Shown one piece after another: positions 26,224 through 35,461 of a stretch of DNA of 64,000 bases (position 1 is the first letter of the stretch; each line of letters opens with the position of its first letter). Both the position numbers and the translations under genes were made by a program. The notes beneath the pieces were generated by a model. That model saw only the letters and a program-made list of their open reading frames with translations. It did no database searches and was not told where the DNA came from. Location: contig JAKSDI010000021.1 in assembly GCA_022360175.1 (NCBI GenBank), positions 90,311-154,310 on the forward strand. The letters are read 5' to 3'. This DNA comes from Chitinophagales bacterium. Its GTDB lineage: Bacteria; Bacteroidota; Bacteroidia; Chitinophagales; Saprospiraceae.

Positions 26224-27672
26224 ATGTCTTATCTAACTTCCCATCGCCTTAGCTCATCAGTTGGTCAAAAAGAGGCTCAAAAACCTTTCTTTAGCAAGGC
26301 TATATCTGCTGATGTTGCGACTTCGCCATTCTTCCAGGCTAAGCTCACCATCAACCAGCCTGGAGACAAATACGAGCAAGAAGCGGATGCAATGGCCGAA
26401 AAAGTAGTCTCCCAATCACTCACTCCTCACCAATCACTTTCCACTAATCACTCCTCCTCAACTACCTCTCTATCCCGCAAATGTGCTGAATGTGAGAAAG
26501 AAGGCCAGCTCCAAAGAATGGAAGTACCCGAGGAAGAGCTTCAGGCAATGCCTTTAATGCGAGCTACTCAAAATGGAGCTACAGCTACTCCTCAACTGGC
26601 ATCTCAGTTAAGTACTACTAAAGGAGGAGGAAACTCTTTACCCAAAGGTACATTATCATCTATGAATCAGGCATTTGGTACAGATTTTTCCAATGTACGC
26701 ATTCATACAGATAGCAAGGCAGAACAAATGAGTGAAGGAATACGAGCAAAGGCCTTTACACATGGCTCAGATATTTATTTTAATAAAGGGCAGTATAATC
26801 CTGGTTCTACAGAAGGCAAACGCTTGTTGGGGCATGAATTGACGCATGTGGTACAGCAAGGGGGAGAAGAAATAAAAAGATTGATTAAAGACGATTATCC
26901 CTGGTCAGGAGTTGTCAACAATGCTATATTATTAGCTATGAGAGTATCTCCTAATGGCACAACATTAGCAGATCTACCAGATGGAGTAATAGTAAAAGTT
27001 ACAGGTAGAAATGGAAATTGGCTTCAGGTTGAAGTAGATACTACTCAATCTGGAATTATACTAAATAGTAAGGCTAGAAAGAGGCTTGTAGGGAATACTT
27101 TAAGTGGATATGTTCATAATCGATATGTGGATGATGCAACCGCAAATAGAATGGAAAGGATGGAAACTGCTGGAGCTAGGGCAGCATGGTATGCATCCGG
27201 TGGTACAGGAACAGTTGGTGCTACTTGGGGGAATGACTTTGCAGATTGGGCTAGTGCATCAACTGAAACAACTGCACCGACCGTAGATCCTTCTACTACA
27301 ATTAACTGTTGGGAAATGGTATTACTTGCTGCTTATAATGTAGGTGCTTTATCCTGGAATTGGATACATGATTTGTATATAAATGTTCCAATGAGTGACT
27401 GGCCCGATCATATGACAAGAGGTAGTAGACAAGTATATACTCCTGGTAGTTCTTCTATCAATAGGGGAGATTTAGTATTCTTTAATGGTCTGGCACACGT
27501 AGCATTAGCGACTGGTAGTGGAGATGATGTTTATACTTTTTGGCCACCACCAGATTTTGCACCAGGTACTTATACTTATGGTACTGTTGATGATGTTAAA
27601 GTGAGGTCTATTAGTTCTTTGGCTGGGGCAATGAGTAGTCCTGTGATAGAATTCGGGCCACCAGCATGGTAG
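26224..27672 (+). CDS. eCIS cargo 3: DUF4157 leader plus SH3-like and papain-like (NlpC/P60-type) domains
   Basis: 482 residues. The leader carries FFQAKLTINQPGDKYEQEA, a CxxC pair and HELTHVVQQ (His204); it is homologous to cargo 1 and 2 but more diverged. Residues ~215-310 look like a bacterial SH3 domain (DLPDGVIVKVTGRNGNWLQV). The C-terminal ~170 residues have INCWEM (Cys362) and GDLVFFNGLAHVALATG (His425), the Cys...His order of NlpC/P60 or other papain-like amidases and transglutaminases. No signal peptide. It could hydrolyse murein or modify a host protein. Leader firm, catalytic fold probable. Confidence 0.83.
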   Translation: MSYLTSHRLSSSVGQKEAQKPFFSKAISADVATSPFFQAKLTINQPGDKYEQEADAMAEKVVSQSLTPHQSLSTNHSSSTTSLSRKCAECEKEGQLQRMEVPEEELQAMPLMRATQNGATATPQLASQLSTTKGGGNSLPKGTLSSMNQAFGTDFSNVRIHTDSKAEQMSEGIRAKAFTHGSDIYFNKGQYNPGSTEGKRLLGHELTHVVQQGGEEIKRLIKDDYPWSGVVNNAILLAMRVSPNGTTLADLPDGVIVKVTGRNGNWLQVEVDTTQSGIILNSKARKRLVGNTLSGYVHNRYVDDATANRMERMETAGARAAWYASGGTGTVGATWGNDFADWASASTETTAPTVDPSTTINCWEMVLLAAYNVGALSWNWIHDLYINVPMSDWPDHMTRGSRQVYTPGSSSINRGDLVFFNGLAHVALATGSGDDVYTFWPPPDFAPGTYTYGTVDDVKVRSISSLAGAMSSPVIEFGPPAW

Positions 27673-27702
27673 TAGATATTTCAAAATCTAAAGAATTGAG
27701 GT

Positions 27703-28086
27703 ATGAAGCGGAAGTCTTTTTTTATATTCATTTTTTTAATTCTTGCATGTGGGTGTGAAGGAAATAAAAATAGTGCTATGAACGGAAATAACATAAAAGT
27801 GAAATTCAAGATCATTGATTCGACTATTGTTGGTTATGGTAGCCTATACCAATGCAAAATCACTGAAGTTAGCGACGACAATCTGAAGGCAGATTCAATT
27901 AAAATGACGATATTAAGTAAGGACATAAAAATTCGACAATTTATCGAAGATAATAATGGCCGCATATTTATAGGTACGTTTGCAAAAAACAAGGATCATG
28001 AACCATATGCTATCATGCCTATTACCGGTTTTGTAGATCATAATAAGACATCTTGGTTGTTAACAGATTTAGACACAATTAATTAA
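27703..28086 (+). CDS. Small lipoprotein after cargo 3, candidate immunity or accessory protein
   Basis: 127 residues. Lys/Arg-rich N-terminus, hydrophobic core and ILACGC lipobox make a convincing lipoprotein signal. The mature domain is a small beta-rich module with no recognised family. It starts 30 bp after the cargo 3 stop and is the last gene before the terminator hairpin. A periplasmic lipoprotein beside an SH3/papain-like putative wall enzyme is the arrangement expected for self-protection, but this is inference. Confidence 0.7.
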   Translation: MKRKSFFIFIFLILACGCEGNKNSAMNGNNIKVKFKIIDSTIVGYGSLYQCKITEVSDDNLKADSIKMTILSKDIKIRQFIEDNNGRIFIGTFAKNKDHEPYAIMPITGFVDHNKTSWLLTDLDTIN

Positions 28087-28110
28087 TCGCGAACAATATT
28101 ACAATTACTA

Positions 28111-28156
28111 ATGAAGAATGGGTTTTCGACATAAACATCGAAAACCCATTCTTCAT
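28111..28156. terminator. Perfect 19-bp hairpin between convergent operons
   Basis: Arms 28111-28129 and 28138-28156 are exact reverse complements around an 8-base loop. The site lies between the end of the eCIS locus (+) and the end of the propionyl-CoA synthetase gene (-). It has no clear T-run in either direction, but its position and stability suit a bidirectional terminator or mRNA-end stabiliser. Confidence 0.8.
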
Positions 28157-28173
28157 TATATTACTACTGTCCT

Positions 28174-30063
28174 CTAATTTGCCCCAATCCCTTTCTCTTC
28201 CATCAATTCCTTCAATTCGCCCAGGACACTCATATCTTCAATTGTAGAAGGAGGATTGTAAGGCTTTTGATCAGCAATGCAACGCATAATACGACGCAAA
28301 ATCTTGCCGGAGCGAGTTTTAGGGAGTCGTTTAACGATTGCTACGGATTTAAAAGCCGCTACAGGGCCTACTTTTTCTCTCACCATTTGAATTAATTCCT
28401 TTTGAAGTGTAGGCTCATCTATATCAGCACCTTGTTGCAGCACAACAAAACCTACCGGAATTTGTCCTTTTAATTCATCATGTACACCAATCACGGAGCA
28501 TTCAGCTACTAAAGGATGAGCGGCCACTACTTCTTCCATTGCAGCAGTAGAAAGGCGGTGTCCTGCTACATTGATGATATCATCAATCCGTCCCGTAATA
28601 AATACATAACCATCTTCATCTTTGTAACCTCCATCGCCAGAAAAATAATAGCCAGGGAAGGGGCTGAGATAAGAGGTAATAAAGCGCTCTGTATCGTTCC
28701 AAAGATCAGGCAATGTACCTGGAGGTAAAGGTAAACGAATGACTACAGTGCCTTCTTCATTCGCTACTACAGGCTCCCCCGAGGGATTAACTACCTGTAT
28801 ATCGTAGCCACATACGGGCTTGGCAGCGGAACCAGGCTTGACCGGAAGTAATTCAACGCCAGCCATATTTGCCAGCATAGGCCAGCCTGATTCCGTTTGC
28901 CACCAGTGATCAATAATCGGTACTTTGAGCAAATCCCTGGCCCATTCCAGCGTAGCGACGTCACAGCGTTCGCCTGCAAGGAACATATACCGTAAGCTAC
29001 TCGTGTCATACTGTGATTTGAGTTTACCTGAAGGGTCTTCCTTTCGAATAGCTCTAAAGGCCGTGGGAGCTGTGAAAAAAACATTGACTTTATATTCCTC
29101 TATCACTCGCCAGAATGCACCTGCATCTGGTGTTTTGATAGGTTTTCCTTCGTATAAGATAGTTGTGCATCCGTGTATGAGTGGAGCATATACTATATAA
29201 GAATGGCCTACTACCCATCCTACATCAGACGCAGCCCAATATACTTCCCCAGGATTTACACCATAAACATACTCCATGCTAAATCGCATAGCTACAGCAT
29301 GGCCACCATTATCACGTACAATGCCTTTGGGTTTTCCAGTTGTGCCAGAAGTATAGAGAATATATAATGGATCAGAAGCATCTACAGCTACACAATCGGC
29401 AGTTTGAGCAGTACTTCTTAGTGTTTGCCAATCATAATCTCTCCCATCTTTTAATGGAGCATTTAAAAAGGAGCGCTGATAAACAATACAAGCTTCGGGT
29501 TGGTGCGTAGATTCTTTCAGAGCTTCGTTTACGATCGCCATATAATCGATTACTCGTTTGATCTCCAGGCCTCCGCTGGCAATAAGCATTAGTTTAGGTT
29601 TGGCATCATCTATCCGGATGGCCAATTCATGAGCTGCGAAACCACCAAATACTACAGAATGAACGGCCCCCAACCGAGCACATGCCAGCATAGCCACTAC
29701 CGTTTGTGGAATCATGGGCATGTATATAATTACGGTATCACCTTTTTTAACACCTCTTTCTTTAAGGACACCTGCAAACAAAGCTACTTCATCGCGTAGT
29801 TCTTTGTAGGTAAAACTCTTTTTAGTATTTGTAACAGGAGAATCATAACACAAGGCTAATTGATCTCCGCGGCCATTTTCTACATGATGATCTAATGCGA
29901 GGTGAGATGTATTTAGTTTCCCATTTTTATACCACCTATAGAGTCCTTTATCTTTATAAAGTGTTTGCTCTGGCGCTTCAAACCAGTCTATTTTATCTCC
30001 CTGTTCTTTCCAGAATCCCTCAGGATTACTGATACTATTATCATAAAATGATTGATAACCCAT
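28174..30063 (-). CDS. prpE: Propionate-CoA ligase
   Basis: 629 residues, AMP-forming acyl-CoA synthetase. ATP/AMP-binding core LYTSGTTGKPKG, the GYYFSGDGGYKDEDGYVFI hinge region and the C-terminal acetylatable lysine motif KTRSGKILRR are all intact. The N-terminus (YDNSISNPEGFWKEQ) and closer fit to PrpE than to Acs, together with a separate Acs next to it, favour propionate (or another short acid) as substrate; it would feed propionyl-CoA to central metabolism. 175 bp separate it from acs upstream, with a hairpin in between, so it may be partly independently expressed. Substrate choice is inferred. Confidence 0.85.
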   Translation of the reverse strand: MGYQSFYDNSISNPEGFWKEQGDKIDWFEAPEQTLYKDKGLYRWYKNGKLNTSHLALDHHVENGRGDQLALCYDSPVTNTKKSFTYKELRDEVALFAGVLKERGVKKGDTVIIYMPMIPQTVVAMLACARLGAVHSVVFGGFAAHELAIRIDDAKPKLMLIASGGLEIKRVIDYMAIVNEALKESTHQPEACIVYQRSFLNAPLKDGRDYDWQTLRSTAQTADCVAVDASDPLYILYTSGTTGKPKGIVRDNGGHAVAMRFSMEYVYGVNPGEVYWAASDVGWVVGHSYIVYAPLIHGCTTILYEGKPIKTPDAGAFWRVIEEYKVNVFFTAPTAFRAIRKEDPSGKLKSQYDTSSLRYMFLAGERCDVATLEWARDLLKVPIIDHWWQTESGWPMLANMAGVELLPVKPGSAAKPVCGYDIQVVNPSGEPVVANEEGTVVIRLPLPPGTLPDLWNDTERFITSYLSPFPGYYFSGDGGYKDEDGYVFITGRIDDIINVAGHRLSTAAMEEVVAAHPLVAECSVIGVHDELKGQIPVGFVVLQQGADIDEPTLQKELIQMVREKVGPVAAFKSVAIVKRLPKTRSGKILRRIMRCIADQKPYNPPSTIEDMSVLGELKELMEEKGIGAN

Positions 30064-30183
30064 AAGTCATTATAATTAAGGGCGTTAAATACACTGTATA
30101 AAAAGTCTAAAACTTTATTACACGGTGCATTAAAAATAAAATTGATAAAATGGCTTGGATGTAATCAGGCGAGTAGGGTGGAG

Positions 30184-30211
30184 ACCAGGGCTGCAAGAAA
30201 GCAACCCTGGT
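30184..30211. terminator. Hairpin between acs and prpE
   Basis: ACCAGGG (30184-30190) pairs with CCCTGGT (30205-30211), continued by TGC/GCA inside one mismatch, around a short A-rich loop. It lies just downstream of the acs stop. No T-run follows on the - strand, so it is more likely an attenuating or RNA-stability hairpin than a full terminator. Confidence 0.4.
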
Positions 30212-30238
30212 ATTGTATTATCTAAACTTATAATTATG

Positions 30239-32140
30239 CTAACCTAATGCTCCGGATTTAATTGCTTCTACAATTTCCGGGTTCAACAGCGTTGAGGTAT
30301 CTCCCAGGTTGGAAGTGTCTCCAGATGCTACTTTGCGTAAGATTCGGCGCATAATCTTTCCAGATCGCGTTTTGGGTAATCCAGTTACTACCTGAATTTT
30401 ATCAGGCTTGGCAATAGGGCCGATTTCTTTCGTAACAACTTTTAATAACTCCTTACGGAAAACATCTTCATCATCTACAGGGTCAGAAGTGATTACGTAG
30501 GCATAAATACCCTGCCCCTTGATATCATGAGGATAACCCACCACAGCAGATTCTACTACTAATGGATGTTCATTAATAGCATTTTCTACTTCAGCTGTTC
30601 CCATACGATGGCCAGATACATTGATTACATCATCTACACGGCCAATGATGCGATACATGCCGTCTGCATCTCGACGAGCTCCATCGCCAGTGAAATACTT
30701 ATTTTCGAAGTGAGAGAAATAAGTTAAGCGGCAGCGCTCATGATCTCCATAGGTTGTACGAAGCATAGAAGGCCATGGAAATTTAACACATAATAAACCT
30801 TCAATATCATTACCATCTAACTCATTACCATCAGCATCCATTAGGCATGGCTGGATACCGGGTAGGGGGTAACCAGCATGTGCTGGTTTCATAGGACTAT
30901 GGCTTCCCAAACCAGAAATCATAATGCCTCCCGTTTCTGTTTGCCACCAGGTGTCAACGATAGGAGCGTTTCCTTTACCAACTTTGTCATAGTACCATTC
31001 CCATGCTTCTTCGTTAATGGGTTCTCCCACAGATCCCAGCACTTTAATAGAACTCAAGTCGTATTTTTCTACCCATTCATCTCCCTGAGCCATCAGGGCC
31101 CGGATGGCTGTTGGTGCGGTATAGAATTGATTGACTTTCAGTTTATCGCATACCTGCCAAAAACGGCCTGCATCAGGATAAGTAGGCACTCCTTCAAACA
31201 TAACAGTAGTAGCACCTGCCAATAATGGCCCATATACTATATAAGAATGGCCTGTGATCCAGCCAATATCAGCAGTACACCAGTAGATGTCACCTTCCTC
31301 ATATTGGAATACATTCTTAAATGAAAACGCAGTATAGACCATATACCCACCGCAAGTATGAACAACCCCTTTAGGCTTGCCTGTTGATCCGGAAGTATAT
31401 AGAATAAATAGCATGTCTTCTGAATCCATTTCTTCCGCTTCACAAGTAGTGCTTTGGCCTTCTACTTCGTCATGCCACCACTTGTCTCGGCCACCAACCA
31501 TCTCAATACTATCACCAGTGTTTTTGTGAACGAGAATTGTTTCTATGCTATCACATCCCAAAGCCATTGCATCATCAACAATTTTTTTGACTGGAATGTG
31601 TTTTGTACCTCTATTGTTATAATCTGAACAAATAACCATCTTACAACTAGCATCATTAATTCTATCGGCAAGTGCTTGTGCTGAAAAACCAGCAAAAACG
31701 ACAGAGTGTATGGCTCCTATACGTGCACAAGCTAATACGGCGATAGCCAGCTCCGGGACCATTGGCATATAAAAGCAAACACGGTCCCCTTTTTCTATAC
31801 CATTAGCTCTTAATGCATTGGCCGCTTTGCACACTTCTGCATGTAACTGTTTATAGGTAAATTCTTTAGCTGGTTCATTAGGATCGTTAGGTTCAAATAA
31901 AATGGCAACCTGATCTCCTCTTTCTTCTAGGTGTCTATCTAAGCAGTTTTCAGTGATATTCATCTTACCACCTACAAACCAATTGACATTGGGCTCGCTG
32001 AAATTCCAGTCGAGTACCTTATCCCATTTTTTTCTCCATTGGAAGGAAGACGCTTGTTCTGCCCAAAAGCCTTCAGGGTCTTCTACACTTCTTTTATATA
32101 CTTCCTTATATTCGTCAAAAGACTTGATCTGTAGTGTCAT
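30239..32140 (-). CDS. acs: Acetyl-CoA synthetase (AMP-forming)
   Basis: 633 residues, typical for Acs. Signature segments: LYTSGSTGKPKG (AMP binding), TWWQTETGG (acetyl pocket Trp region), YFTGDGARRDADG hinge, and KTRSGKIMRR carrying the lysine acetylated in regulation of Acs. It activates acetate to acetyl-CoA through acetyl-AMP in the cytoplasm. Downstream of it on the - strand is prpE; upstream are the response regulator and the symporter-kinase, and further on the acetate symporter, forming an acetate uptake and activation region. Start ATG gives the usual N-terminus with a PEGFWAEQ motif. Confidence 0.95.
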   Translation of the reverse strand: MTLQIKSFDEYKEVYKRSVEDPEGFWAEQASSFQWRKKWDKVLDWNFSEPNVNWFVGGKMNITENCLDRHLEERGDQVAILFEPNDPNEPAKEFTYKQLHAEVCKAANALRANGIEKGDRVCFYMPMVPELAIAVLACARIGAIHSVVFAGFSAQALADRINDASCKMVICSDYNNRGTKHIPVKKIVDDAMALGCDSIETILVHKNTGDSIEMVGGRDKWWHDEVEGQSTTCEAEEMDSEDMLFILYTSGSTGKPKGVVHTCGGYMVYTAFSFKNVFQYEEGDIYWCTADIGWITGHSYIVYGPLLAGATTVMFEGVPTYPDAGRFWQVCDKLKVNQFYTAPTAIRALMAQGDEWVEKYDLSSIKVLGSVGEPINEEAWEWYYDKVGKGNAPIVDTWWQTETGGIMISGLGSHSPMKPAHAGYPLPGIQPCLMDADGNELDGNDIEGLLCVKFPWPSMLRTTYGDHERCRLTYFSHFENKYFTGDGARRDADGMYRIIGRVDDVINVSGHRMGTAEVENAINEHPLVVESAVVGYPHDIKGQGIYAYVITSDPVDDEDVFRKELLKVVTKEIGPIAKPDKIQVVTGLPKTRSGKIMRRILRKVASGDTSNLGDTSTLLNPEIVEAIKSGALG

Positions 32141-32222
32141 TTTTAACCAGGTTTAATAATGGTTATAGAAATATATAGATATTTATATGTTTATATTTGT
32201 AAAATAAAAGAAAATGGATGAA

Positions 32223-32606
32223 TTATCCAAATTCTACTACTTCATTTATAGTGGAAATAAATTCGTCATTGTCAAAAGGCTTGGTGAGGTATACTTCTGC
32301 ACCATTAGAATAGCCTTTAAATCGGTCTGCTTGTGTGCCTTTCGCGGTAAGAAAAATAATGCGGGTATTGTTATATTGAGGTAAAGCTCTTACTTTTTGA
32401 GCGACTTCAAAGCCATCCATTCCGGGCATCATTACATCTAGCACAAGGATATCTGGAATATATTGTTCCATTGCTTTTAGCGCCTCTATGCCATTCAGAG
32501 ACTTACGCACCTGATATCCTTCATTTTTCAGGAGGAATTCGAGCGCTACTAAAATATTGGGCTCATCATCTACAAGTAAAACTTTGGTTTGTGTTTTATC
32601 TTCCAT
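32223..32606 (-). CDS. Single-domain response regulator (REC only)
   Basis: 127 residues, a complete receiver domain and nothing else. Acidic pair DDE near the N-terminus, phospho-acceptor Asp in LVLDVMMPGMDGF, Thr in FLTAKG and Lys in YLTKPF are present. It is 122 bp downstream of the symporter-histidine kinase, its obvious partner, and just upstream of acs. In the comparable CrbS/CrbR acetate switch the regulator has a LuxR-type DNA-binding domain; here no output domain exists, so it must act through a protein partner or a phosphorelay. Confidence 0.9.
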   Translation of the reverse strand: MEDKTQTKVLLVDDEPNILVALEFLLKNEGYQVRKSLNGIEALKAMEQYIPDILVLDVMMPGMDGFEVAQKVRALPQYNNTRIIFLTAKGTQADRFKGYSNGAEVYLTKPFDNDEFISTINEVVEFG

Positions 32607-32728
32607 TGTTTGATTTAGAAGACTGGACAGGGCTTCCAGAATGATTTTTGTTTTTTTTAGTATAAAGCAACTTAAAATTACAGCTTTTTAATTGAAAAAA
32701 AAATCTTTCGCTGACAAAAGAGGTAGGA

Positions 32729-35458
32729 TTATACTTCCTGTATTTCAGCAAGGGGAAGTTCTATATAGAAAGATGTGTGTTTTCCTGCTTTGCTGTTTAC
32801 ATAAATCCGGCCGTTGTGTTGTTCGGCAATGGTTTTGGTGATAAAAAGCCCTAGTCCACTTCCTTTAGGCTTACCTTTTTGCTGATCCATTATTTGGGTA
32901 AACCTTTGAAAGATAAGCTGTTGATCTTTGATGCTAATACCTTTACCATTATCTAGTACCTGAATGACTGCTATATGTCCTTGCACGCTCAGTCGGGCTT
33001 CTACTTTGCCATTGTCCGAATCACAGAATTTAATAGCATTTGAAAGGAGATTGATGACTGCCTGCTTTAATTTGTCAGGAGCACCTAAAATGATGGGCTG
33101 GCTGGTTGGTAGATGTAATTGATGATTGATATTACTTTCTTCCATCAGTCGTTTTAAGCCGTCGTAAGTTTCTTTAAGTAAGGAAGAAAGGTTTACCTTT
33201 TCAAATTCATCATCAGTAGGTTTTGATTGAATCCTTTCAAGGTCAAGTACCTGATTAATCAATCTTGAAAGGCGCTCACTTTCACTTACGACAATATTGA
33301 GGAATTCTTCTTTTTGATCGTCTGCCAGATTGGGGGTGTCCAGCATAATTTTGGATAAAGACCGGATCGATGTGATAGGAGTGCGGAGTTCATGAGTAAC
33401 AGTGGCAATAAAGTCTGCTTTTAAGTGGTCCAGCTCTTTTAACTTTTCATTTGCCGATTTGAGTTGTTCAGTCGTTTTGACTAATTCAGCCGATTTTTTT
33501 TCGAGGGCTTTACTATACTGAATGATTTCCTGTGTTTGTTCTAGTACTTTGAACATCTCTTCCAGGCTGATGGGATCTTCTTTAGTGATAGAACCAATAA
33601 TAATTTTAGCGGAAGCTGCCCCAATAGCACCTGCAAGATGGGTTTCGGCATAGTTCACCAATTCTGCTTCGGCAGTTTTTTGTTGGGATAGGTCTATACG
33701 CTTAATGTTTTCAAATTGATTTAATAAGGAGTTCGTCCGAGGCTCCCCTAAAAATCTGTTGAGTAAAATGCGAATGTCTTTTATTTTTGCCCGGCGGCGC
33801 ATTACTTCATATTCATTGCCCGCTTTTCGATATTTGTAGATATCAACAAATAAATCTGCCTGTGATATTTCTAATGGGGTAGGGGTTGTATTTAAGGATA
33901 CAAAGAAATAAGTCAGGGTATTAAATAAAAGACTCCAAAAGGCTGCATTGGCGATATGAGAAGAACCTTCCATCCCAAAGAGCGCATATGGCCTGAGTAA
34001 TTTGATACCCATAAAGCCTTCTTCAATGAAGTGAGCAGATATGATGCCTGTTTCTACCAGTGTAGGAAATGGGAGGGTGTATGCCCAAATAGTAAAACCA
34101 GCTAGGAGCCCCCATATCGCTCCTTTTTTTGTTCCTCTTTTCCAATAAATGCCACCAATTACAGAAGGAACAAATTGTGCAATAGCTGTAAAAGATATTA
34201 GCCCTACAGAGACCAGGGTATATTGCTCACCTACTGCTTTGAAATAACTATAAGCAAATAGCAATACAACGATGATGCTAATCCGTCGAATACCCAATAA
34301 GCGTTTGTTTAAATTACCATCAGGATAATGTTTTAGATTATTAGACCTTAGTAAGAGGGGTAATACGAGATTGTTGCCAATCATAATACTCAATGCTATG
34401 ACCGCTACAATAACCATACTTGTAGCAGCAGAAAATCCTCCAAGTGCCACAAAAAGTGCTAGTATGTTTTTACTGTAGGCCAGCGGGAGCCCCAATACAT
34501 ATGCATCTGGTTCGAAACTGCCATCTGGAAAATGCATTAATCCTGCTAATGCGATAGGGATTACAAAAACATTGATTAGCAGAAGGTAAAGAGGAAACAT
34601 CCAGGAAGCTCTGCCTACGTGATTAGAGTTCGTATTTTCGACTACTGCTACATGAAATTGACGAGGCAATAAGAGCACTGCTGCCATCGATAAAAATACT
34701 AACCAGAACCACTCCCAGCCATTAATACCTGTTTCTGAAAAATCAAAAAGGCCGACAATGTTTTCATACTGGAAAGCAGATGAGAAGAGGGCATCAAAAC
34801 TGCCATATATGCCAAAGGTTACAAATAAACCTACAGCGATAAAGGCCAGCAATTTAAGAATGGATTCAAAAGCAATGGCGGCAATTAGCCCGGCATGCCT
34901 TTCATTCGGGTCAAGATTGCGGGTACCAAATAGGATCGTAAAAATAGCTAAAGCAATAGCAATAAACAGTGCAGTGTCCTGATAAAAGGGCAATTCTACA
35001 GCTGATTGGGATGGAAATCCTCTGAGAAGATTAAAGGTATTGGTGATCGCTTTGAGTTGGATAGATATATAAGGGATGATTCCAAAAACTGCAATGACCG
35101 TGGCAATAAGCCCCAACCATGTACTTTTTCCATAACGGGAAGAAATGAAATCGGCTATAGAAGTCAGGCGCTGGGATTTACTGATCAGTATTATTTTCTT
35201 AAGGACTAGCCACCACAAAGGTGCAAAGATAGCAGGGCCAAGATAGATTGGTAGAAAACCTATACCAGAAGTGGAAGCTCTACCTACACTGCCATAAAAA
35301 GTCCAGGCAGTACAAAATACCGCAAGAGATAGCGCATAGGTTACAGAATTATTAACCAGGCTTTGCCCTTTTTTTTCTCTTCGCTCAGCAAAGTGTGCAA
35401 TGGCAAATAGTAGCACCATATACCCAATCGAGATTAATATGATAATGCTACTATTCAT
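32729..35458 (-). CDS. Sodium/solute symporter-STAC-histidine kinase (CrbS/CbrA-like sensor)
   Basis: 909 residues. The first ~510 residues are an SSS-family transporter-like membrane domain with about 13 helices. A cytoplasmic segment around residues 560-625 (RILLNRFLGEPRTNSLL then YAETHLAGAIGAASAKIII) fits the STAC domain of SLC5-linked sensors. A coiled coil leads to HisKA with THELRTP (His689) and a HATPase domain with N-box LLSNAIKF and G-boxes DNGKGI and GSGLGL. All kinase motifs are intact. It probably senses acetate or a related solute and signals to the adjacent receiver protein. The 3 bp spacing from the upstream small membrane gene shows co-translation. Confidence 0.92.
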   Translation of the reverse strand: MNSSIIILISIGYMVLLFAIAHFAERREKKGQSLVNNSVTYALSLAVFCTAWTFYGSVGRASTSGIGFLPIYLGPAIFAPLWWLVLKKIILISKSQRLTSIADFISSRYGKSTWLGLIATVIAVFGIIPYISIQLKAITNTFNLLRGFPSQSAVELPFYQDTALFIAIALAIFTILFGTRNLDPNERHAGLIAAIAFESILKLLAFIAVGLFVTFGIYGSFDALFSSAFQYENIVGLFDFSETGINGWEWFWLVFLSMAAVLLLPRQFHVAVVENTNSNHVGRASWMFPLYLLLINVFVIPIALAGLMHFPDGSFEPDAYVLGLPLAYSKNILALFVALGGFSAATSMVIVAVIALSIMIGNNLVLPLLLRSNNLKHYPDGNLNKRLLGIRRISIIVVLLFAYSYFKAVGEQYTLVSVGLISFTAIAQFVPSVIGGIYWKRGTKKGAIWGLLAGFTIWAYTLPFPTLVETGIISAHFIEEGFMGIKLLRPYALFGMEGSSHIANAAFWSLLFNTLTYFFVSLNTTPTPLEISQADLFVDIYKYRKAGNEYEVMRRRAKIKDIRILLNRFLGEPRTNSLLNQFENIKRIDLSQQKTAEAELVNYAETHLAGAIGAASAKIIIGSITKEDPISLEEMFKVLEQTQEIIQYSKALEKKSAELVKTTEQLKSANEKLKELDHLKADFIATVTHELRTPITSIRSLSKIMLDTPNLADDQKEEFLNIVVSESERLSRLINQVLDLERIQSKPTDDEFEKVNLSSLLKETYDGLKRLMEESNINHQLHLPTSQPIILGAPDKLKQAVINLLSNAIKFCDSDNGKVEARLSVQGHIAVIQVLDNGKGISIKDQQLIFQRFTQIMDQQKGKPKGSGLGLFITKTIAEQHNGRIYVNSKAGKHTSFYIELPLAEIQEV

Positions 35459-35461
35459 GGA

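Noticed and set aside
1..28086. Type VI secretion system (Bacteroidota subtype iii)
   Set aside because: No TssB/C/K/Tss membrane-complex genes or ClpV-type gene in the cluster; CIS tape-measure, Afp15-type ATPase and DUF4157 cargo point to eCIS.
32190..32205. TATATTTG box on the + strand upstream of acs
   Set aside because: Matches the -7 consensus but points away from acs and has no gene downstream on the + strand.
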